Notes under the pieces: model-generated
What the model saw: only the letters and a program-made list of their open reading frames with translations
Database searches by the model: none
Told to the model about the DNA's origin: nothing
Program-made: the position numbers and the translations under genes
NCBI GenBank assembly: GCA_041660385.1
Contig: JBAZWJ010000030.1
Span: forward strand, 1-64,000
Source: DYJE01 sp041660385
Lineage (GTDB): Bacteria > Desulfobacterota > Desulfobacteria > Desulfobacterales > Desulfolunaceae
Length of the DNA: 64,000 bases
Reading direction: 5' to 3'
Shown here: positions 26,293 to 34,649 of the stretch, piece by piece
Numbering within the stretch: the stretch's first letter is position 1
Layout: every line of letters begins with the position of its first letter

Positions 26293-27156
26293 TCAAATCA
26301 TTTCCCGAAGAAACGGAAGCAGTTTATCTTTAATATCGACTCTATCCAGGGCAAACGCCACGTTTGCCATCTGGAATCCGGCTTTGCTGCCGCAATCGAA
26401 ACGCCTTCCCTCAAACCTGTAACCGAAAATGGGCTGAGACTTCAGAAGCATTGCCATGGCATCCGTTATTTGAATCTCATTTCCCGCACCCTTTTTCTTT
26501 TGACCCAGAATTGAGAATATCTCAGGAGTCAAAATATAACGGCCAATGATTGCCAGATTGGAAGGTGCCTCAGACGAATTTGGTTTTTCTACAAGACCAT
26601 CTAACTGAATCACGTTATCTTCGATATCTTTTCCACTGATGATACCGTATTTATCCGTTTCTTCCGGGGCCACTTCCATGACAGCAACCATGGAGGCCCT
26701 TAAACGAGAGAATCGCTGAATCATTTGAGAGAGAACCGGTTTCTCTGATTTCACAAGATCATCTGCCAAAAGGACGGCAAACGGCTCGTCACCTACCACA
26801 TCCCTTGCACACCATATGGCATGACCAAGCCCAAGTGGCTCGTTCTGGCGGGTATAGATGATTGTCCCTGTTTCAGGAACAATTCCCGCAATTTCTTTCA
26901 AATCCTGATCTTTATTCTTCGAGCGAAGAATGCTTTCAAGCTCGAATGATTTATCAAAATGATCTTCCAATGCTGTTTTCCCACGCCCTGTGACAAAAAT
27001 GATTTGTTCGATTCCTGCGTCCAGTGCCTCTTCCACCGCGTACTGAATAAGAGGCTTGTCGACGACGGGGAGCATTTCTTTGGGGAGTGCTTTTGTAGCC
27101 GGAAGAAAACGAGTGCCAAGGCCTGCAACAGGAAAGACTGCTTTTTTAATCTTCAA
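26293..27156 (-). CDS. galU: UTP-glucose-1-phosphate uridylyltransferase
   Basis: 287 residues, full length for GalU. The nucleotidyltransferase signature is AGLGTRFLPATKALPKEMLP (about 11-30), followed by VDKPLIQYAVEEA, FAVLLADDLV (about 128-137, metal-binding Asp) and GLVEKPN. It makes UDP-glucose from UTP and glucose 1-phosphate for glycan and lipopolysaccharide synthesis. It appears to be a single-gene unit converging with the NtrC-type regulator gene. Upstream lies a 240-bp AT-rich gap shared with the next, divergent gene. Confidence 0.95.
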   Translation of the reverse strand: MKIKKAVFPVAGLGTRFLPATKALPKEMLPVVDKPLIQYAVEEALDAGIEQIIFVTGRGKTALEDHFDKSFELESILRSKNKDQDLKEIAGIVPETGTIIYTRQNEPLGLGHAIWCARDVVGDEPFAVLLADDLVKSEKPVLSQMIQRFSRLRASMVAVMEVAPEETDKYGIISGKDIEDNVIQLDGLVEKPNSSEAPSNLAIIGRYILTPEIFSILGQKKKGAGNEIQITDAMAMLLKSQPIFGYRFEGRRFDCGSKAGFQMANVAFALDRVDIKDKLLPFLREMI

Positions 27157-27396
27157 ATCATGACCTCTTTAAAAACATTTCAAGTATCTCATTGATATTT
27201 TCTCACTTAATCCATGCCCGAAGTCTACTTTATTGTGAAATGGTGCAGCATAAACAATTCAATGTATCTGTATAAAAGGATTTAAGCGTAAAATCAATGA
27301 CCTAAAAAAATTTATTGAATTAAACACAAAATACGTTTAACCTACGTAATTTGTTTATCCAAATAAATATGAATTTTTATTAATTAATACAAGGAT

Positions 27397-28218
27397 ATGA
27401 TGGACATGAGCCCTAACGATACAGAAAAAAAAGCCCAGATAACCCCGGTAAAATTCGGACTTGACAACACATTCAAGTTTGAATGCCATAAAAAGATAAG
27501 TTGTTTCACAAAGTGCTGCCGTGGCATTGACATCATGCTAACGCCATACGACATTGTACTTCTGAAAAACAAACTGGATTTGAGTTCGGAAGAGTTCCTC
27601 GCCATATATACAGAACCCAGGCTGCTTGAAAAGACAGATCTTCCGGTTATCACCTTGAAATTACTTGACGACGACATCAAATCATGTCCTTTCGTTAAAG
27701 ATGAAGGTTGTATCGTTTACGATGCAAGACCTACCACCTGCCGTTATTATCCGCTGGGTGTAGGCACCCTCAGCCATAAAGAAGGAACCGACGAAGACGC
27801 ATTTTACTTTTTTGTCCATGAACCTCATTGTAAAGGATTCGAAGAAAGTAAAGAATGGACGGTAAAAGAATGGAGAAAAGATCAGGGAGTTGACATCCAC
27901 GACGAAATAAACGAGGGCTGGACAGACCTGCTGGTTTTAAAGCGTTCGTTTCCACAAAACGTCATGTTCAGTGAAAAAGCCAAACAGATGTTTTTTCTTG
28001 CCTGCTACAACCTCGATAAGTTCAAAGAATTTGTTTTCGGCAGCTCATTTCTAAAGCTTTACCAGATTGATGAAGAAACCATCAACACCATTAAAAATGA
28101 TGAAGTGGCACTTCTCGAATTTGGCTTCAGCTGGCTTAAAGATGTGTTTTTCAATAAAGGTGATAAGGTATATAAACAAAACGACCAAGAAGTAGAAAAC
28201 CGCAAAAAAAGCAAGTGA
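27397..28218 (+). CDS. YkgJ-family cysteine-cluster protein
   Basis: 273 residues. Cys30, Cys36, Cys40 and Cys41 (FECHKKISCFTKCCRG), then Cys97, Cys105 and Cys115 (SCPFV, EGCIVYDARPTTCRYYPLG) form the YkgJ/CxxCxxCC-type pattern presumed to bind zinc or an Fe-S cluster. The C-terminal 100 residues lack cysteines. The biochemical role of the family is unresolved; many members are linked to flagellin or protein modification. The start could be any of three clustered ATGs (27397, 27400, 27406); AAGGA at 27391 best fits the last. The gene stands alone. Confidence 0.8.
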   Translation: MMDMSPNDTEKKAQITPVKFGLDNTFKFECHKKISCFTKCCRGIDIMLTPYDIVLLKNKLDLSSEEFLAIYTEPRLLEKTDLPVITLKLLDDDIKSCPFVKDEGCIVYDARPTTCRYYPLGVGTLSHKEGTDEDAFYFFVHEPHCKGFEESKEWTVKEWRKDQGVDIHDEINEGWTDLLVLKRSFPQNVMFSEKAKQMFFLACYNLDKFKEFVFGSSFLKLYQIDEETINTIKNDEVALLEFGFSWLKDVFFNKGDKVYKQNDQEVENRKKSK

Positions 28219-28232
28219 TCAACAGTTCATCT

Positions 28233-28262
28233 CCGGTTGCCTTATTCTTCCAAGGCAACCGG
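28233..28262. terminator. Hairpin between convergent cysteine-cluster and dapA-like genes
   Basis: Perfect 11-bp stem CCGGTTGCCTT / AAGGCAACCGG with an 8-nt loop, 14 bp past the plus-strand stop and 24 bp from the minus-strand stop. A short TTGTT follows on the plus strand. The position suggests a bidirectional terminator. Confidence 0.6.
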
Positions 28263-28286
28263 TTGTTAAACATTTCAACACACTCT

Positions 28287-29321
28287 CTATAGATTCTTAT
28301 AATACAAGCCTTCAATAACACCCAAGTCGAAAAGCCTTTTTTCCAATTCCACATTAAAGAAATCAGCAACGGGTTGTAGAACACCTGGGTTTTCGTTATG
28401 AATCTGTCTTAACAGATCCAGAATATAATCCACTCCAGCCTTCGTCATTTTCCCAAGTGGCTGCCTGCAACCACCTGCGGGCATACCCAGAATACTCATG
28501 GCTGTTTTGATTCCAAGGGGATTTCTTGCCCGGCATTGAATATCCCCGTAGGGTGTTTTTTCAGTGGTAATCACAGTCGTCAGCTTGAACAATGGTTCCA
28601 ATTGTTTGAACAGGGCTTTTGCTTCTGAAACCTTATTGGCACTGATATAATGAACAAGATCTGTTGCTAACCTTGGAGCAATATTCGACGCAACAGAAAT
28701 AAGTCCGCACGCATGAATATCGGGATCCGTCATCATATCGAAAACAAGAGCATCATCACCTGAAAAAATATGGTATTCAGGGCCGCAGGCTTTACGAGTC
28801 CGCCTCATGTTCTCGATGTTGCCTGTGGCTTCTTTCACGCAATTTACATTTGCATATCTATCTTTCAATAAAGCGAGATCTTCCGGTAAAAGCTGCGTTC
28901 CTGTCCGTCCCGGAATAACATAAGGGATAATGGTCAGCCCTGGAAATGCTTCGGCTATCGGGGCGATATACTCACGCCTGATTTCAATGGAACTGGGACC
29001 ATTGTAATAGGGATCTACAAGAAGAACTGCGTCAACTCCAGCTTCACTGGCATGTTTTGTTGCAGCCAACGACTCTCTGGTGTTGTTGCTGCCTGTTCCG
29101 GCGATACAGACGCACTTCCCCTTTGTCTTTTTTGCAGCGGCTTCAATGACTCTGTTGTGTTCATCCCACTCAAGTGTCGGACTCTCACCCGTGGTACCAA
29201 CGGCAAGAATACCCGTGATTCCATTCCTGATCTGAAATTCGATCAACTGATCAAGGCCCTCGTAGTCGACTTCACCATCGACGAATGGCGTTGTAATTGC
29301 GGTGTAACAGCCGGTTCTCAT
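28287..29321 (-). CDS. dapA: 4-hydroxy-tetrahydrodipicolinate synthase family protein, C-terminally extended
   Basis: 344 residues against about 290 for standard DapA. The lyase barrel is complete: T43-T44 in AVGTTGES, Y134 in IIPYVIPGRTG, R139, and the Schiff-base K163 in CVKEATG. The family condenses pyruvate with aspartate semialdehyde in lysine and diaminopimelate synthesis; close relatives act on other aldehydes. The barrel itself seems to have an insert around ITTEKTPYGDIQCRARNPLG, and about 35 extra C-terminal residues (from HNENPGVLQPV) follow. No lysine gene is adjacent, so a DapA role is likely but a related aldolase cannot be excluded. Confidence 0.82.
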   Translation of the reverse strand: MRTGCYTAITTPFVDGEVDYEGLDQLIEFQIRNGITGILAVGTTGESPTLEWDEHNRVIEAAAKKTKGKCVCIAGTGSNNTRESLAATKHASEAGVDAVLLVDPYYNGPSSIEIRREYIAPIAEAFPGLTIIPYVIPGRTGTQLLPEDLALLKDRYANVNCVKEATGNIENMRRTRKACGPEYHIFSGDDALVFDMMTDPDIHACGLISVASNIAPRLATDLVHYISANKVSEAKALFKQLEPLFKLTTVITTEKTPYGDIQCRARNPLGIKTAMSILGMPAGGCRQPLGKMTKAGVDYILDLLRQIHNENPGVLQPVADFFNVELEKRLFDLGVIEGLYYKNL

Positions 29322-29550
29322 ACTGCCTCCTGTTCATGGTGTAATTTTATTGCATAACTTGCAAAAATAAAAAAGACAAGGCCTGTTGTCAATGAAATAT
29401 ATTTCATTGGTTTATTTTAATAAAACTTTTTTCAGACAGTTACATTTCATTTGTCTGAAAATCTTATTTTATGGATTGTAAATTGTGTGGGATCAGTGAT
29501 AGTAACATCGTTTATTTAACAATATTAATATCGAACAAAGGTCTAAACAT

Positions 29551-30174
29551 ATGGTACAAGCAAAAAACGCCGATGAATATATTTCCCAGGTCAGACAGGC
29601 CATTGCATCCAACCCTGACTGCGGAACGAGTCATTACAACTTGGCCGTCGCCCTGATGGGCCAGAAAAAATATGAAGAGGCTGAAAAAGAACTCCACGAA
29701 GCTGTGGGGTGCAGCCCTACACTTGCTGAGGCATATGTCCAGCTTGGAGCCATCTGCCTTCAGCGTGAAGATGTGGACGGATGCCTTTACTACAACAAGC
29801 TCGCAACAAAATCCAGGGCCGGTTTTTCCATAGGTTTCGGCAATATCGGTTTTATCGAGCTTCAGAGGGGAAACATTGATGAAGCCATCAAAAATCTCCA
29901 TAAGGCCATCGTTTTCAATTCTCTCTTTCTCCAAGCTTATACCACCCTTGCCAATGCTTACCTTATGAAAAATCTCATTGACGAAAGCATCGAAACAAGC
30001 CGTAAAGCTCTGGAAATTGAACCCAATTTTCCCATCGCCCATAACAACATTGCTATCGCTTATCTGGAAAAGAAGGAATACAAATTAGCTATTGAGCATT
30101 TTGATAAAGCGATGGAACTTGGCTATGAGGTGGCACCCGAGCTTCTTGAGGAAATGAAATCCCATAGATCATGA
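29551..30174 (+). CDS. Tetratricopeptide repeat protein upstream of dsr
   Basis: 207 residues, mainly five or so TPR units of 34 residues (for example GTSHYNLAVALMGQKKYEEAEKELHEAV, LAEAYVQLGAICLQRED, FPIAHNNIAIAYLEKKEYKLAIEHFDKAM). It has no signal peptide or membrane helix, so it is cytoplasmic. TPRs mediate protein contacts; the partner is unknown. AAAGG precedes the ATG. It is followed after 89 bp by the kinase-fold gene and then by dsrAB on the same strand. It may be a sulfite-reductase assembly or regulatory factor, but that is inferred from position only. Confidence 0.8.
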   Translation: MVQAKNADEYISQVRQAIASNPDCGTSHYNLAVALMGQKKYEEAEKELHEAVGCSPTLAEAYVQLGAICLQREDVDGCLYYNKLATKSRAGFSIGFGNIGFIELQRGNIDEAIKNLHKAIVFNSLFLQAYTTLANAYLMKNLIDESIETSRKALEIEPNFPIAHNNIAIAYLEKKEYKLAIEHFDKAMELGYEVAPELLEEMKSHRS

Positions 30175-30263
30175 TCCAACACATTGGGCTTGAATTCAGA
30201 ATCTGTTCAATAGCTGAGTGGATTCTCGTTCCTGCCGCATTCTTTTCTCTATGAGCTGGCCAA

Positions 30264-31418
30264 ATGACCGATACGCCATTGATACGTTATTCCATATCCG
30301 ATCCATCACACCTGGTGAACCCGGCTTCAGGTGAATGGCTCACCCCTCTACCTCTTTCCATAGGATCGGAAGGGCAGAGCTGGCATCCACCGAAAGTGTG
30401 TGACTATTTCATAGCGGCAGAATCGCATCTGAGAGAAAACGAATTCGAAGTGATAAGGGCTGGGGCTCTTCACACCATCTTTGAATCCATAATTCCTCAA
30501 GATATTGAAGGGGTCAACATCTGTCTTGTCAAGCATGGACGATTTTACCATCCATCCAAGGTCATCGTCCGTCTCAAAACAAATCAATCGTTTTCAATGG
30601 CTTTAAACATTGCTTTTTCACACGAGGGTAACGCCTGCGTTGACCGTGAATACCAAGCGCTCATCGCACTGAACAGCAGAATCGAGTTCATCCCCAAAGT
30701 CTTTGGTAAAAAAACATATGCCATGAAAGATGGGCTTATTTATTCGATGTTCTCAGCCCAATGGTTCGAGAATTATCATGAGTTTCACCTCAGTCTTGAC
30801 AACGATGGAGTTCAAAAAATTATCGTCTGGGATAGTGAGAAAGGCAACTACTACCTTTCAAAAGAACACTCTTTCAAATTATACAGAAAAATTGCGTTCA
30901 TCATGACCTGCTGTTACGATCCGTACACGGGTGATCAAATCCATCCATGGCACCATGCAGCAGGCGATTTCATCATCAAAAATGATGATATCGATGTTGA
31001 TGTAAGATTGATAACCGTTCGACAGTACGCATCCCTATTCAAGGAAATGCCGGATGATATCGACTCTCTTGCTGAAGCCGCCACTATCTTTTTGATTGGG
31101 CTGTCTCTCAGAACAAGGATTGACAGGGCGGATGGTGTTGGTGATACTCTTTGGGCAGATGACTTTGCAGTACAAGCAACGGTTCAAGGTTTTATCGATG
31201 GACTCTGTTCAAGCAACTTCACTTCCCACCACGGTTCTGCCTTGAAGAAAAAAATCATTGCCCTGTTGTCGCAACTTAACTCGGAGGACATATTTGACTA
31301 CTCCCGGTTGATTATTGAGTCGTATAACCCTTTATCCCCCGACATTCCCGTTATTAAAAAAAACATCGAAAACCATGTTCGAAAACTCCATCAGGCATTC
31401 GAAAAATTCCTTTGTTGA
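30264..31418 (+). CDS. Uncharacterised protein with kinase-like catalytic motif upstream of dsrA
   Basis: 384 residues, no signal peptide or membrane helix. A strand-rich N-terminal half includes VNICLVKHGRFYHPSKVIVRLK and EYQALIALNS. Near residues 227-239 the sequence HPWHHAAGDFIIK resembles the H-G-D-x-H-x-x-N catalytic loop of aminoglycoside-phosphotransferase and choline-kinase folds, though the order of residues differs. The second half is helical. I do not recognise a named family, and the kinase reading is tentative. No good ribosome binding site precedes the chosen ATG. It lies about 320 bp ahead of dsrA on the same strand. Confidence 0.6.
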   Translation: MTDTPLIRYSISDPSHLVNPASGEWLTPLPLSIGSEGQSWHPPKVCDYFIAAESHLRENEFEVIRAGALHTIFESIIPQDIEGVNICLVKHGRFYHPSKVIVRLKTNQSFSMALNIAFSHEGNACVDREYQALIALNSRIEFIPKVFGKKTYAMKDGLIYSMFSAQWFENYHEFHLSLDNDGVQKIIVWDSEKGNYYLSKEHSFKLYRKIAFIMTCCYDPYTGDQIHPWHHAAGDFIIKNDDIDVDVRLITVRQYASLFKEMPDDIDSLAEAATIFLIGLSLRTRIDRADGVGDTLWADDFAVQATVQGFIDGLCSSNFTSHHGSALKKKIIALLSQLNSEDIFDYSRLIIESYNPLSPDIPVIKKNIENHVRKLHQAFEKFLC

Positions 31419-31531
31419 TCGATTGCACAACATGTCCAAAATTATTCAACCGACACCCCCAAGATGGAGTGTTTTTTTTCGCCACTTACGTCACAGAAAC
31501 ACCGTAAAAACGTGAAAAGAATCCTTTTTTA

Positions 31532-31560
31532 TTGACAATGAAATGCAATCACTTTATACC
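31532..31560 (+). promoter_or_regulatory. Probable sigma-70 promoter of the dsr operon
   Basis: TTGACA (31532-31537) and TATACC (31555-31560) are 17 bp apart, which gives a transcript starting near 31567 with a leader of about 170 nt before the dsrA ATG. The leader contains a small hairpin (31661-31677, AACCCG / CGGGTT) about 60 nt ahead of the start. The rest of the 318-nt gap is AT-rich without other clear features. Confidence 0.5.
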
Positions 31561-31736
31561 ATGTACTTTGAATATCAAGGCAATCTATACCAAATAATTG
31601 TGAAAACGTTAAATATTTGTAATTATTTTAGTTAGTTATAGACTAGTGGATTAACTTGACAACCCGGTGGACGGGTTAAACGAAGGACCTTCGTATTGTT
31701 GAGTTGAGAACATTTTTATCAAATGGAGGTAAGGTA

Positions 31737-33113
31737 ATGGCAAAGCATAAAACACCTTTGTTAGACCAGCTTGAATCAGGTCCATGGCCAAGTTTTGTGT
31801 CCGATATCAAGCAGGAAGCGGCATCAAGGGCAAAAAACGTCAAAGGTCTTGACTATCAGATTCCCGCTGACGTGTGTGACGATCTTCTCGGCATCCTTGA
31901 GCTCTCATACAAAGATGGTACTACCCATTGGAAACATGGCGGAATCGTAGGCGTTTTTGGTTACGGCGGTGGCATCATCGGTCGTTACTGTGATAAACCC
32001 CTGGATTTCCCCGGAGTTGCAGCTTTCCACACTGTTCGTGTGGCTCAGCCCGGTGGTAAATACTACACAACCGCATTTCTACGTCAGCTCATGGACATCT
32101 GGGACCTTCGTGGCAGCGGCCTTACCAATATGCACGGTTCCACCGGTGACATCATTCTTCTTGGAACAACAACACCCCAGCTTGAAGAAATCTTCTACCA
32201 GCTGACCCACGAAATGGATCAGGATCTGGGCGGATCAGGCTCCAACCTCCGTACTCCTGCGGACTGTATCGGAAGTTCTCGCTGTGAATACTCTTGTTAT
32301 GACACGCAGGAACTCTGCTACTTCCTGACAATGAAATATCAGGACGAGCTCCACAGACCAGCTTTCCCATACAAATTTAAATTCAAATTCGACGGTTGCC
32401 CCAATGGATGCGTATGCTCCATCGCTCGCTCTGACCTTTCCTTCATCGGAACATGGAAAGACGCCATTCAGGTCAATCAAGCTGAAGTTAAAGCATATGT
32501 TGACGGCAAGACTCCCGCAGGCGGTGGCTCACACAGTAGCCGTGACTGGGGTAAATTCGATATCCAGAAAGAAGTTATTGATCTCTGTCCCACCAAATGC
32601 ATGGCTTATGTCAAAGATGAATTAAAAATCTATGACAAAGAATGCACACGCTGCATGCATTGCATCAATGTTATGCCCAAAGCACTCAAACCCGGCAAGG
32701 AAAGGGGCGTTTCCATTCTTTGTGGTGCCAAAGCACCCATCGTTGACGGCGCCCAGATGGGAACACTGATCAGACCTTTCCTCGCTATCGATCAGACCAT
32801 GAACAAACAACTTTCCGATTTCGAAGATGAAGACGAATGGATTGAATACCTTGATGAGAAGTATGCTGCTCTTACCGAATTCGTCGAGCTGGTATGGGAT
32901 TACTGGATGGAAGAAGGTAAAAACCGTGAACGTCTTGGCGAATTGATGATTCGTCAGGGTCTCCAGACATTCCTTGAAAAAACCGAAACCGAACCCATGG
33001 CTGTTCACGTTCAGCATCCCCGAACCAATCCCTACATCTTCTGGAAAGAAGATGAAGTGACAGGCGGCTGGGATCGTGACATCGAAGAATACAGAAAAGC
33101 GCATGCTCGCTAG
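31737..33113 (+). CDS. dsrA: Dissimilatory sulfite reductase alpha subunit
   Basis: 458 residues, full length. The siroheme-[4Fe-4S] ligands appear as C177-x5-C183 (CIGSSRC) and C221-x3-C225 (CPNGC). A ferredoxin-like insert carries C284, C288, C303, C306 and C309 (CPTKC, CTRCMHC). With DsrB it forms the alpha2beta2 enzyme that reduces sulfite, the last step of sulfate respiration, in the cytoplasm. GGAGG lies 8 nt before the ATG at 31737; an in-frame ATG at 31704 would add 11 residues with no ribosome binding site. dsrB follows 12 bp later. Confidence 0.98.
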   Translation: MAKHKTPLLDQLESGPWPSFVSDIKQEAASRAKNVKGLDYQIPADVCDDLLGILELSYKDGTTHWKHGGIVGVFGYGGGIIGRYCDKPLDFPGVAAFHTVRVAQPGGKYYTTAFLRQLMDIWDLRGSGLTNMHGSTGDIILLGTTTPQLEEIFYQLTHEMDQDLGGSGSNLRTPADCIGSSRCEYSCYDTQELCYFLTMKYQDELHRPAFPYKFKFKFDGCPNGCVCSIARSDLSFIGTWKDAIQVNQAEVKAYVDGKTPAGGGSHSSRDWGKFDIQKEVIDLCPTKCMAYVKDELKIYDKECTRCMHCINVMPKALKPGKERGVSILCGAKAPIVDGAQMGTLIRPFLAIDQTMNKQLSDFEDEDEWIEYLDEKYAALTEFVELVWDYWMEEGKNRERLGELMIRQGLQTFLEKTETEPMAVHVQHPRTNPYIFWKEDEVTGGWDRDIEEYRKAHAR

Positions 33114-33125
33114 GGAGGAATAAAA

Positions 33126-34274
33126 ATGGCATTTATATCCGCAGGATACAATCCGGACAAACCCATGGAAAACCGTATCACTGATATCGGTCCCAAGCAC
33201 TACGATAATTTTTATCCGGAAGTGATCAAAAAAAATAAAGGGAAATGGTCCCATCATGAAATCCTCGAACCCGGCATTCTTGTCCATGTGGCTGAATCCG
33301 GTGACGAAATTTTCACCGTAAGATGCGGTGGTGCTCGCCTCATGACTGTTACACACATCCGCGAAATCTGTGATATCGCTGATAAATACTGCGACGGACA
33401 TGTTCGTTTCACCACACGTAATAACATCGAATTCCTGCTTACCAGCAAAGACAAAGTCGCTGCTCTCAAAGCCGATCTTGCTCAGAGAAAATTTGACGGC
33501 GGAAGCATGAAATTCCCCATTGGTGGAACCGGTGCAGGTATATCCAACATCGTTCACACCCAGGGCTGGATTCACTGCCATACACCGGCAACGGACGCTT
33601 CAGGAACTGTTAAAGCCATGATGGATGAGGTTTTTGACGATTTTCAGAGCATGAAAATGCCCGCGAAACTCAGAATATCCATGGCTTGCTGCCTAAATAT
33701 GTGTGGTGCTGTTCACTGCTCCGACATTGCGATTCTCGGCTACCACAGAAAACCGCCGGTCTTGGATCATGAATACCTTGACAAAGTGTGCGAAATTCCT
33801 TTAGCTGTTGCATCCTGCCCCACTGCAGCGATCAGACCGTCAAAAATCGATCTGCCTAACGGAACAACAGTCAATTCAGTTGCCGTTAAAAACGAGCGTT
33901 GCATGTACTGCGGTAACTGCTACACCATGTGTCCGTCTATGCCCCTTTCCGATAAAGAAGGTGACGGTATTGTTCTCATGGCTGGTGGTAAAGTTTCCAA
34001 CAGAATCTCTGCACCCAAGTTCTCTAAAGTTGTTGTGGCCTTCCTCCCGAATGAAACACCGCGCTGGCCGACCATGACCAATACGATCAAAAATATGATC
34101 AACGCCTATTCAAACGGTGCTAATAAATACGAACGTCTTGGTGATTGGGCGGACAGAATCGGTTGGGAAAGATTCTTTGATGTATGTGGTCTTGACTTCA
34201 CACATCATCTGATTGATGACTTCCGTGATGCTGCTTACCACACATGGCGTCAGTCAACTCTGTTTAAATTCTAA
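33126..34274 (+). CDS. dsrB: Dissimilatory sulfite reductase beta subunit
   Basis: 382 residues, full length. Motifs: GWIHCHTPATDASG around C151; C188/C189-x3-C193 with C198 (ACCLNMCGAVHC); and the ferredoxin-type cluster ligands C231, C259, C262, C265 and C269 (CPTAA, CMYCGNCYTMC). DsrB holds the catalytically active siroheme in characterised enzymes, and the C-terminus contacts DsrC. GGGAGG precedes the ATG. No dsrC gene lies in this window, which is usual because dsrC is often unlinked in sulfate reducers. Confidence 0.98.
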   Translation: MAFISAGYNPDKPMENRITDIGPKHYDNFYPEVIKKNKGKWSHHEILEPGILVHVAESGDEIFTVRCGGARLMTVTHIREICDIADKYCDGHVRFTTRNNIEFLLTSKDKVAALKADLAQRKFDGGSMKFPIGGTGAGISNIVHTQGWIHCHTPATDASGTVKAMMDEVFDDFQSMKMPAKLRISMACCLNMCGAVHCSDIAILGYHRKPPVLDHEYLDKVCEIPLAVASCPTAAIRPSKIDLPNGTTVNSVAVKNERCMYCGNCYTMCPSMPLSDKEGDGIVLMAGGKVSNRISAPKFSKVVVAFLPNETPRWPTMTNTIKNMINAYSNGANKYERLGDWADRIGWERFFDVCGLDFTHHLIDDFRDAAYHTWRQSTLFKF

Positions 34275-34307
34275 CGAATATTCTCAGAGTTAATAAGTTC
34301 ACGTGTT

Positions 34308-34338
34308 GACCGGGACCTTTATACAAAAGGTCCCGGTC
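34308..34338 (+). promoter_or_regulatory. Strong intercistronic hairpin between dsrB and dsrD
   Basis: Perfect 13-bp stem GACCGGGACCTTT / AAAGGTCCCGGTC with a 5-nt loop (ATACA). It is 33 bp past the dsrB stop and about 11 bp ahead of the dsrD ribosome binding site. Only a short CTTT follows, so full termination is unlikely; partial termination or protection of the dsrAB mRNA 3' end fits better. Confidence 0.75.
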
Positions 34339-34363
34339 ACTCTTTAAAAAGGGAGAAATGAAC

Positions 34364-34612
34364 ATGGCATTAGATAAAGCGGAAGCTCAAAAAATCATTA
34401 TTGATAGTCTTGAAAAAAAAGGTAAATCAAAATCAAAATTCTATCTCAAAGATTTTTACGCCTTTTTCCCGGATGAAAAACCTAGAGCCGTGAAAAACAT
34501 CGTCAATGAACTCGTTGGTGATGGTATTCTCGAATACTGGTCAAGCGGAAGCACAACCATGATCGGTCTCAAAGGTGCTGGAAAACAATCCGGCGCAGAA
34601 GGCGAAGATTGA
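34364..34612 (+). CDS. dsrD: Dissimilatory sulfite reductase-associated protein DsrD
   Basis: 82 residues, the usual size. The winged-helix fold is recognisable: AQKIIIDSLEKKGKSKSKFYLKDFY, VKNIVNELVGDGILEYWSSGST and MIGLKG. DsrD is found almost only in sulfate reducers and has been reported to stimulate DsrAB activity. The ATG at 34364 is 9 nt from GGGAG; an in-frame ATG at 34358 is only 3 nt from it and less likely. Expression probably depends on read-through of the hairpin just upstream. Confidence 0.95.
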   Translation: MALDKAEAQKIIIDSLEKKGKSKSKFYLKDFYAFFPDEKPRAVKNIVNELVGDGILEYWSSGSTTMIGLKGAGKQSGAEGED

Positions 34613-34649
34613 TCTGATTTTTTGAAGGACCCCAAAGCTGTGATATATC

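Noticed and set aside
32622..33581. 319-codon open frame on the minus strand across dsrA and dsrB
   Set aside because: It lies antisense to two certain genes with fully recognisable Dsr motifs; no ribosome binding site and no family resemblance.
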